A stretch of DNA of 14,148 nt from Puniceicoccales bacterium (GTDB taxonomy: Bacteria > Verrucomicrobiota > Verrucomicrobiia > Opitutales > JAIRKQ01), in assembly GCA_031281895.1 (NCBI GenBank), contig JAITET010000071.1, forward strand, positions 1 to 14,148, read 5' to 3'. Positions 1-6,756 of the stretch are shown here, in pieces (the stretch's first letter is position 1; each line of letters starts with the position of its first letter). The notes under the pieces were generated by a model, which was not told the DNA's origin, did no database searches, and saw nothing but the letters and a program-made list of their open reading frames with translations. The position numbers and the translations under genes were made by a program.

Positions 1-60
1 GAAGAAAAAGTGGTAGAATACGAATCACTAAAAAAAATAAAGGAGTCACTATGGGACAAA
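1..60 (+). repeat. 60-bp dispersed direct repeat, copy A
   Basis: This stretch aligns without gaps to 5721-5780 with 49 of 60 bases identical by eye. The best-conserved parts are the core around GAATACGAATCA and the end around TCACTATGGGA. Read in frame from base 1, the two copies give nearly the same peptide (EYESLK, then KESLWDK), and about half of the changed codons are synonymous, which hints at an ancestral coding sequence. In copy A that frame stays open until about 138. Copy A also carries an AAAGGAG-like ribosome binding site just before the ATG at 51 of an IS481 fragment, so it could instead be the left end of that element. I cannot decide between the two. The window begins here, so the repeat may extend further left. 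Confidence 0.7.
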
Positions 61-122
61 TACTACACGGATGTGCCAAAACGACAGAGGCAGTGCGTAG
101 AGCGATACAAGATAGTCAATAA
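51..122 (+). pseudogene. IS481-family transposase, N-terminal fragment
   Basis: The 23 codons from the ATG read MGQILHG, then TTEAVRRAIQ, then a stop. From family knowledge this is the characteristic N-terminus of one large group of IS481 transposases, where it leads into a helix-turn-helix beginning around residue 25. Here the reading stops exactly where that domain should start, and the DNA beyond it reads as the beginning of an IS5 transposase in another frame. About 90 percent of the protein is missing, including the whole DDE catalytic core, so it cannot be active. A good AAAGGAG ribosome binding site precedes the ATG, so a short peptide could still be made. The family call rests on the peptide alone. 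Confidence 0.72.
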
Positions 123-379
123 AAGAAGGAAGTTTTGAACGGTTAAGGCAGTATTTTCCGAAGTCGCGTGGCAAGCCACGAGTGGATGATCGGCGTGTAA
201 TCAGCGGAATCGTTTATGTTTTGCGCAACGGACTGCAATGGAAGGACGCTTCGAAAGAATACGGTCCCCACAAGACGTTATACAATCGATTCGTGAGGTG
301 GAGCAGGCTGGGAGTGTTTGCCAAAATTTTGCAGAAACTATCCAAAGAAGGAACGAAGATGACTATATTGGTAGATTGA
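116..379 (+). pseudogene. IS5-family transposase, N-terminal fragment
   Basis: An open frame from 116 to a TGA at 377-379 encodes an IS5-type N-terminus: FERLRQYFPKS, GKPRVDDRR, NGLQWKDA and GPHKTLYNR are all family hallmarks (DUF4096-like N-terminal region). It ends at TILVD, which corresponds to the first catalytic aspartate of the DDE triad (usually followed by a T-H-x-K segment). About two thirds of the protein is absent. No start codon with a ribosome binding site is seen; the first usable start is a GTG at 182, in the middle of the conserved part, so the 5' end is lost too. The neighbouring IS481 fragment ends within a few bases of where this homology begins, implying insertion or deletion at this junction. 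Confidence 0.82.
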
Positions 380-426
380 ACTATTTTAAAGTTTCAGCCT
401 GATCTCGTCTATCCCGCATGGATGCT

Positions 427-454
427 TGGTCTCCGACCGGAGACTCGAACCCCG
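427..454 (-). tRNA. Truncated tRNA 3' end (T-arm, acceptor strand, CCA)
   Basis: Read on the minus strand from 454, the sequence gives a 5-bp T-stem (CGGGG pairing with CTCCG, one G-U pair) around a canonical TTCGAGT loop. It is followed with exact spacing by a 7-base acceptor strand GTCGGAG, a discriminator A and an encoded CCA. The conserved G53, T54, T55, C56, A58, T60 and C61 positions are all present. The 5' half is missing: immediately upstream (455-475) is the end of the minus-strand gene, and no CTCCGAC partner strand occurs there. This is probably a tRNA remnant, for instance an integrase attachment-site duplication. The C1-G72 pair implied would suit tRNA-Pro, but that is weak. A caution: bases 429-444 are also a near-perfect palindrome, so chance resemblance remains possible. 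Confidence 0.5.
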
Positions 455-464
455 AATCAATTTA

Positions 465-1952
465 CTATTGGTTAAATAAGCTATCGATGGATTTTACGTA
501 TCGATTTCCGGATGCATCTGCAAAAACGATGTGATCTCCGTTTACCTCTGAAATGAAAACCGTAGAATCGGCACCTATAGGACCGCTACCATCGATAATT
601 CTATCATCAACTTTTATTTTGCACGAATTTTTATCGCACATCACTTCCGATACCCTATGGCTATGGAAAAAGCTATCGACGGCCTTTTGGAGGTCGGTAT
701 AGCCAACCGATCGGCTTGGGGAGGCTTGAACAAAGGCGCGGTTGTCCTTCGTCCTTTTGCGTTTTGAAGCGATATTTTCATTTTCGTAGCCATGCAAAAC
801 ATTGCGTTTTTGTCTTAGGAGATCTTTTTCATGTTTTACCGCAAGGGCCGCCCGTGCATATTCTACCTTTGATACTTGGCCATCGTAAGTTTTTAACCCG
901 ACGAATGCTATAGCCGTAAAGGCCAGAGGTAGTACCACCGCAGGCTTTTGCAAAACTGATAAAACATTTCCATAGGAAAACTGAGCTTTTAGCGACGAGA
1001 ACTGAGCCCTTAGTGACTCGCGAATATTTGAAACGGAAGATTGCAAGCGCGTGGCATAGCTGATACATGTCGTCCTAGAAGCATTGGCGGACTTTTTTAG
1101 AAAAGAGTGGAAGGATATGAATGGATAAGTAATGGCTTTTACCGCAGCATTGACAAATTTTTTGACGGATTGACCTAGCGTGCGGATAGATACCAAAATT
1201 GAATTACATACTTTGCGAATGGTATTTTTGACGGATAAGCATAGGAACAAAAGTCCTCTACACGTCATTTGGCTGGCAAAAATGGAAGCGGATAGCAAAA
1301 ACTTTAGGGCATTGGTCAGCTTTTGGTTCCCGGACTTGATAAGACTTCGAGATTTTATCAAACAGGATCGTACAACACTACCTCCTTTTATTACCAGCAG
1401 GCATGCCCAGTCAACCGTGTACATAACACCAACCTTCGTCACTTGCAAAGACACAACGAAGGCAAGTTTTAACAAATGGGCAATTTGGGAAATAACTTTT
1501 GGGAATTGTTTGCGGAAGTTTGATATTGCCGATACCAACCCCGTTTTAGCATGTCCGGATTTTTCAACAATTTTACCAGCTTTCCCCTTGGCTGTCTTAT
1601 ACATTTGGATGATTCTGGCAGCCAACAAAATAGTAACTTCCGTTACATATTTAGACATTGCCTTTGAAACTTCGATTATTTTCGGAAGTTTAGTCGCCAG
1701 GGCATTCTTGGCTTTCCCCTTAGCTGTCTTATACGTTTTGACGATTTTGGCAGCCAACGAAGTAGTAACTTTCGCCACATGTTTAGACATTGCCTTCAAA
1801 ACTTCGATTATTTTCGGAAGTTTGGTTGCTAGGGCATTTCTAGTAAAATCCTTTACTGCCGTTGAGAATTTTCGTACTTTCTTTAACAATTTTCTACGAA
1901 AGTTGGATCGGGTATTTTGTAAACATCTATCTTTTTTGGAGAAATTTTTCAT
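465..1952 (-). CDS. Unrecognised Lys-rich membrane-anchored protein with 44-aa repeats
   Basis: I do not recognise this protein of about 495 residues as a whole. Residue numbers here count from a TTG at 1961; the ATG three codons later (1952) is the likelier start, although neither has a clear ribosome binding site. Residues 1-210 are very basic and helical and contain a tandem repeat of 44 residues (42-85 and 86-129). Residues 155-285 hold several amphipathic or hydrophobic helices. A clear membrane span lies at about 340-356 (VVLPLAFTAIAFVGL), followed by a charged linker. The C-terminus (425-498: KIKVDDRII, VNGDHIVFADASGNRYV) looks like a small beta-barrel of the PilP/GspC kind seen in secretion and pilus proteins; this is inference from pattern only. 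It starts about 33 bp after glgP ends, so co-transcription is likely. A 283-codon antisense frame is open across its repeats, but it lacks recognisable features. Confidence 0.75.
   Translation of the reverse strand: MKNFSKKDRCLQNTRSNFRRKLLKKVRKFSTAVKDFTRNALATKLPKIIEVLKAMSKHVAKVTTSLAAKIVKTYKTAKGKAKNALATKLPKIIEVSKAMSKYVTEVTILLAARIIQMYKTAKGKAGKIVEKSGHAKTGLVSAISNFRKQFPKVISQIAHLLKLAFVVSLQVTKVGVMYTVDWACLLVIKGGSVVRSCLIKSRSLIKSGNQKLTNALKFLLSASIFASQMTCRGLLFLCLSVKNTIRKVCNSILVSIRTLGQSVKKFVNAAVKAITYPFISFHSFLKKSANASRTTCISYATRLQSSVSNIRESLRAQFSSLKAQFSYGNVLSVLQKPAVVLPLAFTAIAFVGLKTYDGQVSKVEYARAALAVKHEKDLLRQKRNVLHGYENENIASKRKRTKDNRAFVQASPSRSVGYTDLQKAVDSFFHSHRVSEVMCDKNSCKIKVDDRIIDGSGPIGADSTVFISEVNGDHIVFADASGNRYVKSIDSLFNQ
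1575..1838 (-). repeat. Tandem 132-bp repeat inside the Lys-rich protein gene
   Basis: Two adjacent in-frame units, 1838-1707 and 1706-1575, each encode 44 residues starting NALATKLPKIIEV and ending YKTAKGKA. The peptides share 33 of 44 residues. The ends of the units are better conserved than the middles, where changes are mostly conservative (K/R, V/I, H/Y). This points to an older duplication under selection for a basic amphipathic helix rather than a recent slippage event. A second, smaller in-frame duplication lies in the same gene at 979-1020: two 21-bp units encoding SLRAQFS and SLKAQFS, with 16 of 21 bases identical. Confidence 0.9.
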
Positions 1953-1985
1953 ATCGATCAATGATGAAGTTATTTCATGGATAAA

Positions 1986-4502
1986 TTATTCTACGTTGAT
2001 GGGAGCAAGGTCCCAAATCTTTGTCGCATAGTCTTTAATCGAACGGTCACTGGAAAACTTCCCAGAACGGGCAATGTTCAAAATTGCTTTTTGTGCCCAC
2101 TTTTGCTTATTTTTATATGCTTCATCAACCTTCTTCTGTGTCTTCACATAATCTTCGAAATCAGCCAATACAAAAAATGGGTCACCACCATCGAGTAAAC
2201 TATTTCTTATATTTCTAAGTGGAGCTTCCCCATATTTGGTCACAAAGAAATTTGATGCTATCCAGTCTAAAATGGAACGTAGTTCTTCATTTTTGTTATA
2301 GTAATCACAGGGGAAATAACCAGTCGTGCGGAGTTTTTTTAGTTCCATTTCCGTATGACCAAAAACGAAAATATTAGCATCCCCGACTTCTTCTTTTATT
2401 TCAACATTTGCTCCATCGAGGGTACAAATTGTGCAGGCTCCATTCATTGCCAATTTCATATTCCCTGTGCCCGATGCTTCTTTCCCTGCCGTAGAAATCT
2501 GTTCCGACAGATCCGCCGCAGGAATAATATCACAGGCAAGGGAGACATTATAATTTGGCAAAAATACCACCCGTATTTTATCGTTATTTGGATTGCTGTT
2601 TACTTCATTTGCCACAATATTAATCCCGTGAATTATTTGTTTCGCCATGTAATATCCGGGAGCTGCCTTTGCTCCAAATATAAATGTTCGTGGTACTATA
2701 TTTTTATCACCTTTAATAACACGTTTATACAGGTGTAAAATGTGTAATAGGTTAAGGTGTTGCCGCTTATATTCATGTAAACGTTTGATTTGTACGTCGA
2801 ATAGGGAATTTGGGTCGACTTCTATGCCACATAGTTCTGAAATTTTTTTGGCAAGAGCTAGCTTATTTGACGTTTTAATTTCTAAAAACTTTTGTTGGAA
2901 AGTAGAATCCTCGGCAAAGTCTTCCAATTTTCGCAACTGTTCGGAATCTTCTGTCCACTTTTGTCCAATTGCTCGGTCGAGTAGCTTTGAAAGATTTGGA
3001 TTACAGCATCTGATCCACAACCTTGGCGTCACACCATTGGTAACATTTGTAAACTTTTCCGGATACATTTGATAAAACAGTGGAAATAGCAAATTTTTCA
3101 CCAATTCCGAATGCATGAGAGCCACACCGTTTATGTACTTACAACACACGACGGCCAAATATGCCATACGGACCACCTTATTTCCATCGCCACCAATGAT
3201 GGACAGGGCATGTTTTTTGGAATCATCGCCCGGCCATTTTTTTTCAACTTCTTCCATAAGGAATCTACCATTGATTTCGCAGATTAGCTGATAGTGTCGT
3301 GGAAGCAAATGTTCAAACATTCCAACCGACCATTCTTCCAGTGCTTCCGGTAGCAGTGTGTGATTTGTATAAGAAAAAGTTTGTTTGCAAATACTCCAAG
3401 CCTTGTCCCATGAAAAATTTTCTTCGTCGAGCAAAATACGTAATAGCTCTACAATCGCAATTATGGGATGCGTATCATTCAATTGAATGGTTACCTTTTT
3501 TGCAAAGGAATCAAAACTTTTATTGCCATTTTTAAACCTACGAATGATGTCTTGCATGGAGCAGCTGACAAAAAAGTATTGCTGGGTCAATCTCAAAACC
3601 CTGCCACCTTCCGTAGAGTCGTCGGGGTATAATACCTTGGAAATTGTATCATTTTTTACCTGCTTGTCCATTGCTTCAAAAAATTTGCCTTCGTTGAACA
3701 TTTTAAGGTCAAATTCACTCGCTGAACGTGCTTCCCAGAGGCGCATAAAATTTACCGTATTTGACTTATATCCAATTACTGCGATGTCCCAAGGTACTCC
3801 CTGTATCGTTTCATAGTCCTGCCAAACGGGTTTCAGATTTCCGTTATTATCGTAGCAGTACTCGACTTTACCATACAGCTTGACAATTTGAGTGTTTTCC
3901 GGCCTGCAAACTTCCCATGGTGTTCCAGACATCAGCCAATTATCAGGCTTTTCCACCTGTTTTCCATCCACCAGTTCCTGGCGAAAAAGTCCCAACTCAT
4001 AGTGAATTCCATAGGCTACGGCTGGATAGTTGAGGGTCGCCAAAGAATCCTGTAAGCAGGAAGCTAGCCGACCAAGTCCTCCGTTTCCCAACCCCATGTC
4101 CGGTTCCACATTTACAACGTTGTCGAAATTCTGCCCTAGTATCTCAAGCGCTTTCTTTGTGTCGTCAAGAATGCCGAGGTTGATCAAATTATTCTTCAAT
4201 AGTCGACCCGGCAGATATTCCAGCGACATATAGTAGACTCTTCGCACATTATTTACGTGATGGGTTTTTTGTGTGCGTATGAACTGTGACATTATCATTT
4301 CTTTTGCCATCAGGCACACTGCTACCCACCAGTCGCGCAACGTTGCAGATGTTTGATCTCTGGCCAAGTCGAATTGTAAATGTTTGATTATTGACTCCTT
4401 GATCTCCAATTTAAAATCCTGTGTTTGTATTTTCTCATCCATTAGCTTACTTCCATTTTTTTTGGTTACTTTTGCGACTTTCCCGAGATCTAATCTTTCC
4501 AT
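1986..4502 (-). CDS. glgP: Glycogen/starch phosphorylase (GT35)
   Basis: This cytoplasmic enzyme removes terminal alpha-1,4-linked glucose from glycogen or maltodextrin using phosphate, giving glucose-1-phosphate. The 838-residue protein has the full family length (typically 790-850) and runs through the GT35 signatures: GLGNGGLGRLA (137-147), LNDTHP (341-346), NVTNGVTPR (486-494), KRLHEYKRQ (573-581), and the pyridoxal-phosphate site EASGTGNMK with Lys683. No stop or frameshift is seen, so it should be active. Two starts are possible. The ATG at 4502 has only a weak GGGT before it. Met21 (ATG at 4442) has GGAAG at a good distance and would remove a basic 20-residue extension, so the shorter form may be real. 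No glgA, glgB, glgC or malQ gene lies nearby. The gene diverges from the hydrolase gene and leads into the Lys-rich protein gene. Confidence 0.96.
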   Translation of the reverse strand: MERLDLGKVAKVTKKNGSKLMDEKIQTQDFKLEIKESIIKHLQFDLARDQTSATLRDWWVAVCLMAKEMIMSQFIRTQKTHHVNNVRRVYYMSLEYLPGRLLKNNLINLGILDDTKKALEILGQNFDNVVNVEPDMGLGNGGLGRLASCLQDSLATLNYPAVAYGIHYELGLFRQELVDGKQVEKPDNWLMSGTPWEVCRPENTQIVKLYGKVEYCYDNNGNLKPVWQDYETIQGVPWDIAVIGYKSNTVNFMRLWEARSASEFDLKMFNEGKFFEAMDKQVKNDTISKVLYPDDSTEGGRVLRLTQQYFFVSCSMQDIIRRFKNGNKSFDSFAKKVTIQLNDTHPIIAIVELLRILLDEENFSWDKAWSICKQTFSYTNHTLLPEALEEWSVGMFEHLLPRHYQLICEINGRFLMEEVEKKWPGDDSKKHALSIIGGDGNKVVRMAYLAVVCCKYINGVALMHSELVKNLLFPLFYQMYPEKFTNVTNGVTPRLWIRCCNPNLSKLLDRAIGQKWTEDSEQLRKLEDFAEDSTFQQKFLEIKTSNKLALAKKISELCGIEVDPNSLFDVQIKRLHEYKRQHLNLLHILHLYKRVIKGDKNIVPRTFIFGAKAAPGYYMAKQIIHGINIVANEVNSNPNNDKIRVVFLPNYNVSLACDIIPAADLSEQISTAGKEASGTGNMKLAMNGACTICTLDGANVEIKEEVGDANIFVFGHTEMELKKLRTTGYFPCDYYNKNEELRSILDWIASNFFVTKYGEAPLRNIRNSLLDGGDPFFVLADFEDYVKTQKKVDEAYKNKQKWAQKAILNIARSGKFSSDRSIKDYATKIWDLAPINVE

Positions 4503-4618
4503 TTTTACCCAGTTTGGAGGAATTGAATATAAATTTTTAGTAATTTCAATCTAAAAATTTTCAGCTGACAAATTTTTGATTTGACTTCCTTGCGGTACCT
4601 CTATTTTAGAGACACATA
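4503..4618. promoter_or_regulatory. Divergent intergenic region with 10-bp inverted repeat
   Basis: This 116-bp AT-rich stretch separates the divergent glgP and hydrolase genes and should hold both promoters. It contains a perfect 10-bp inverted repeat, AAATTTTTAG at 4531-4540 and CTAAAAATTT at 4551-4560, with a 10-base spacer. The 20-bp centre-to-centre distance is close to two DNA turns, which would suit a dimeric repressor acting on both genes; as RNA it would be a weak AT hairpin. A possible plus-strand promoter is TTGACT at 4581-4586 with TATTTT at 4602-4607, but the 15-bp spacing is short and would leave almost no leader before the GTG. For glgP I find only poor -10 candidates. The operator role is inference. 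Confidence 0.45.
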
Positions 4619-5716
4619 GTGAATAGGGTAAACAATAATGATTCGAACGGATTTTTTGATACGCTTCGACAAGGAGTCAAAGTTGCGGGAAAAGCCGCAA
4701 AGAAAGGTATACCTAGACTTATAAAAGCTACTGCGGAAAATTTTTCAAGAATTCCTCCTTTTTCAAGAATTCCTCCGATGTGTGTGCCGTTAATGAGGTG
4801 TACGCAGCCATTGGTGCGAGCATTGGCACGACCAGGGAATGACTTCTTCACGGGGGGAACTTTTCCAGAGCTTCCTGCGGTTCTCATAGATTCTATCTTG
4901 GAAAGATGGAGTCCAGAACGTGTTAACTTCGTTCAAACCCATTGCATGAAACGATTTGAAGAATGTGTGGGTGACGGCGTTACCACCATAGAAGATCCGG
5001 ATAAGGTTTTTATTGCTAGGAGCGAATTTGCTCCAGATATTTCCGTTGCACAGGCACGAACTTTTGGATTCGTATTGCCTGAGGATATCAATGAACGCAT
5101 GAGATGTAATCCAAATCTAAGAATAAAGCCACTGATGGTAAGGTGCTTTGGAGTCGGGTCGGGAAGTACCGTGGAACAAATTTTGGAGGGGGAAAGAAAT
5201 ATACTTTCCTCATCGACCGATAGGCTGGCATGGGCCAATGCTTTGATAGTGTCTCACATCGAATCGATACAGGAGAGATTCAAATCCGACCCAAATGTTC
5301 TGGTTGTTCCCTTCATAACAGGATTTTCCCTGGGAGGTATGTTTGCTAGCACCATAGCAGTGAAAAATAATTTCCCGTCGATTGTTTTCAATGGTTTAGG
5401 CCTTGGAAAAACCAGTTGTGATTTTGTTGGACAGGAGAATTGGGCAAGGGCACAACGACAGCCAAATAGTCACGTTGCCATGTTTGTTGACCATGATTTT
5501 GTGGCATCGCCAGATTCTCCATGGCATGATGTTACGAAAACACCAGGTTGCATCGTTCGCATACCGAACGGTAATCCTACTAATCCCACCATTGCTGAAA
5601 TGTACGAAATCCACTACTGCGAAAGAAATTTCGACAAAGCATACCAAGATTATCTTGTTTCTCATTCCCATGTAAGAGACCGATTTGTTACCCAGGTGTA
5701 TAGTCCCATATTGTAG
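4619..5716 (+). CDS. Probable alpha/beta hydrolase (lipase-like), GTG start
   Basis: The 365-residue protein carries VPFITGFSLGGMFAS (230-244), the strand-nucleophile-helix pattern of lipases and related alpha/beta hydrolases, with Ser237 as the predicted nucleophile. VDHDFVASPD (290-299) sits where lipase-3/DUF2974-type enzymes place the acid (Asp291 or Asp293), and His349 or His351 near the C-terminus is a candidate base. The substrate is unknown. The first 60 residues are basic and amphipathic, with a duplicated FSRIPP, and are not a classical signal peptide. The GTG start has no strong ribosome binding site; the first in-frame ATG is at 4778, after the duplicated part, so the N-terminus is uncertain. 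It diverges from glgP and is followed by transposon debris. The esterase or lipase role is inferred from the motif and spacing only. Confidence 0.72.
   Translation: MNRVNNNDSNGFFDTLRQGVKVAGKAAKKGIPRLIKATAENFSRIPPFSRIPPMCVPLMRCTQPLVRALARPGNDFFTGGTFPELPAVLIDSILERWSPERVNFVQTHCMKRFEECVGDGVTTIEDPDKVFIARSEFAPDISVAQARTFGFVLPEDINERMRCNPNLRIKPLMVRCFGVGSGSTVEQILEGERNILSSSTDRLAWANALIVSHIESIQERFKSDPNVLVVPFITGFSLGGMFASTIAVKNNFPSIVFNGLGLGKTSCDFVGQENWARAQRQPNSHVAMFVDHDFVASPDSPWHDVTKTPGCIVRIPNGNPTNPTIAEMYEIHYCERNFDKAYQDYLVSHSHVRDRFVTQVYSPIL
4741..4776 (+). repeat. Perfect 18-bp tandem duplication in the hydrolase gene
   Basis: The 18-bp unit TTTTTCAAGAATTCCTCC occurs twice head to tail (4741-4758 and 4759-4776) without a mismatch. 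It keeps the frame and encodes FSRIPPFSRIPP. Complete identity suggests a recent duplication or an unstable locus. If the true start is the ATG at 4778, the repeat would lie in the leader, where each CCTCC could pair with ribosome-binding purines. Confidence 0.95.
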
Positions 5717-5720
5717 TGGA

Positions 5721-5780
5721 AAAGAGAAAGAGATAGAATACGAATCATTGAAAGAATTAAAGGAATCACTATGGGATAAG
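5721..5780 (+). repeat. 60-bp dispersed direct repeat, copy B
   Basis: This is the partner of 1-60: same orientation, 49 of 60 bases identical. It begins 4 bp after the hydrolase stop codon. In the frame matching copy A it encodes KEKEIEYESLKELKESLWDK and then stops with TAA at 5781-5783, just after the shared part. The similarity ends shortly after the ATGGGA that starts the IS481 fragment in copy A; here no IS481 peptide follows. The two copies bracket the 465-5716 gene block. They may be old target or element ends, or remains of one duplicated coding sequence. Confidence 0.7.
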
Positions 5781-5828
5781 TAATGTAGTAGTTCCCATAG
5801 ACAATGACATAGGAAATAGTAGAACTGA

Positions 5829-6079
5829 ATGAATGATCTACTTACGAAAGACCTTAAGGGAAAAGCATTGGCGTAAGAAGCAACTCACACGGTGGAGGAA
5901 ACGAGCGAAGTGTTGGGATGAGGACATTATTCAGGTGGAAGGAGCAGAAGAAAGAAACCGGAAATTTGAACCGGAAGCCGTTGAATTGTAAGCCGAGGAA
6001 TCTGAATATGGAAAGGCTGAGGAGATACGTGGAAGTACATCCGGACGCCTATCTACGGAAGATGGCAAAGGAGTGGGGG
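5829..6079 (+). pseudogene. IS630-family transposase N-terminal fragment, frameshifted
   Basis: Starting at the ATG at 5829, the frame reads LTKDLKGKALA, a TAA, then EATHTVEETSEVLG. After a shift of one base near 5917 it continues MRTLFRWKEQKKETG, KPLNCKP and RRYVEVHPDAYLRKMAKEWG. Put together this is the usual IS630 order: N-terminal helix-turn-helix, the RWK junction, a second helix-turn-helix region with HPDAYL. It therefore has at least one nonsense and one frameshift mutation. The match stops at 6079, before the DDE catalytic domain. At that point the DNA switches to a different IS630 fragment on the opposite strand. It is not functional. Confidence 0.8.
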
Positions 6080-6183
6080 TAAACACCATTTGCATCGCCA
6101 TGAAATACTTCTGTCGCTTCTCTTGCCGTACGGTTCTAGCTATACTCCATTACTTTTTTTCTCAGTTCCTTGCCGTAATACAT
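6079..6183 (-). pseudogene. Second IS630-family transposase N-terminal fragment, inverted
   Basis: Read from the ATG at 6183 on the minus strand, the sequence gives MYYGKELRKKVMEYS, an in-frame TAG, then NRTAREATEVFHGDANGVY. This is the first helix-turn-helix region of an IS630 transposase, but of a different subtype from the plus-strand fragment it abuts. The start retains an AAGAGGGAA ribosome binding site and, further upstream, TTGACA followed 17 bp later by TATGGA, which could be the remains of the element's promoter. After about 35 codons homology ends at the junction with the plus-strand fragment. The internal stop and truncation make it inactive. Confidence 0.65.
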
Positions 6184-6226
6184 TTCCCTCTTTCCATATA
6201 CTCCTTTTATGCCTCTGTCAAGCAAA

Positions 6227-6658
6227 TTAAGTATAGCTCCGAGGATGGACATCGCCTAAACATTCCGCATAAGTTCTTGAATATTCACGAAAATATAGTG
6301 AAAGTGTTTTAAACATTCGGACATCAATCGGGCGATATCCCAGACTAAAATTCATAAAACTTGGACGCCTAAGAAAATTTCGCGGGGCACATCTAAATAT
6401 AGAATGAAATATGCCAACGCCTATTGGAAACCGGAGGACAGCAGCACCTATATCGTAGATTTCGTCTAGGAAATAACAAAAAACAAAACTGCTGAAATCG
6501 GGAATGCCGAAAATCAAAATAACAACCAGAATGCGGGTGAACATACTGACTCTCTTTGATTTTACCGCCGTGAGCGGACATTTAAATTTTAACGACGAAT
6601 AGGATTTGACGTTAGAAATGGGTTGCAAAATGCCAAAAATATGCCTAGAAAAATCCAC
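6227..6658 (-). CDS. Doubtful small membrane ORF or gene remnant
   Basis: This 143-codon minus-strand frame is the only sizeable opening between the IS630 remnants and the polysaccharide operon. It starts with a GTG and has no good ribosome binding site; an internal ATG at 6544 would give a protein opening with a hydrophobic stretch (ILVVILIFGIPDFSSFVF), then a second hydrophobic patch around FPIGVGIFHSIF, and a basic C-terminus. I recognise no family. Composition beyond the hydrophobic part looks like non-coding translation. It could be a small inner-membrane protein, a decayed gene, or chance. The rest of 6184-6756 shows nothing else I can support, and no convincing promoter for the operon that follows. 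Confidence 0.25.
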   Translation of the reverse strand: MDFSRHIFGILQPISNVKSYSSLKFKCPLTAVKSKRVSMFTRILVVILIFGIPDFSSFVFCYFLDEIYDIGAAVLRFPIGVGIFHSIFRCAPRNFLRRPSFMNFSLGYRPIDVRMFKTLSLYFREYSRTYAECLGDVHPRSYT

Positions 6659-6756
6659 AAAGATTAAATCGTTAGGTCTTTATAGTTTTTAAGTTTTACG
6701 CAAAACACTGGAGCAAGAAAATTATAGACAGGAAAGCCAAGTTTGTAATTCCTTCC

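Noticed and set aside
1180..2031. A 283-codon plus-strand open frame opposite the Lys-rich protein gene
   Set aside because: It is shorter, starts with a GTG lacking a ribosome binding site, runs into the 3' end of glgP on the opposite strand, and its own repeats are just the complement of the repeated helices. The minus-strand frame has a membrane segment, a plausible C-terminal domain and an operon-like position.
6080..6312. Plus-strand frame continuing the first IS630 fragment (VNTICIAMKYF onward)
   Set aside because: The resemblance to the IS630 continuation is only a few residues. The opposite strand gives a much better IS630 N-terminus with its own ribosome binding site, so the plus-strand reading is a shadow.
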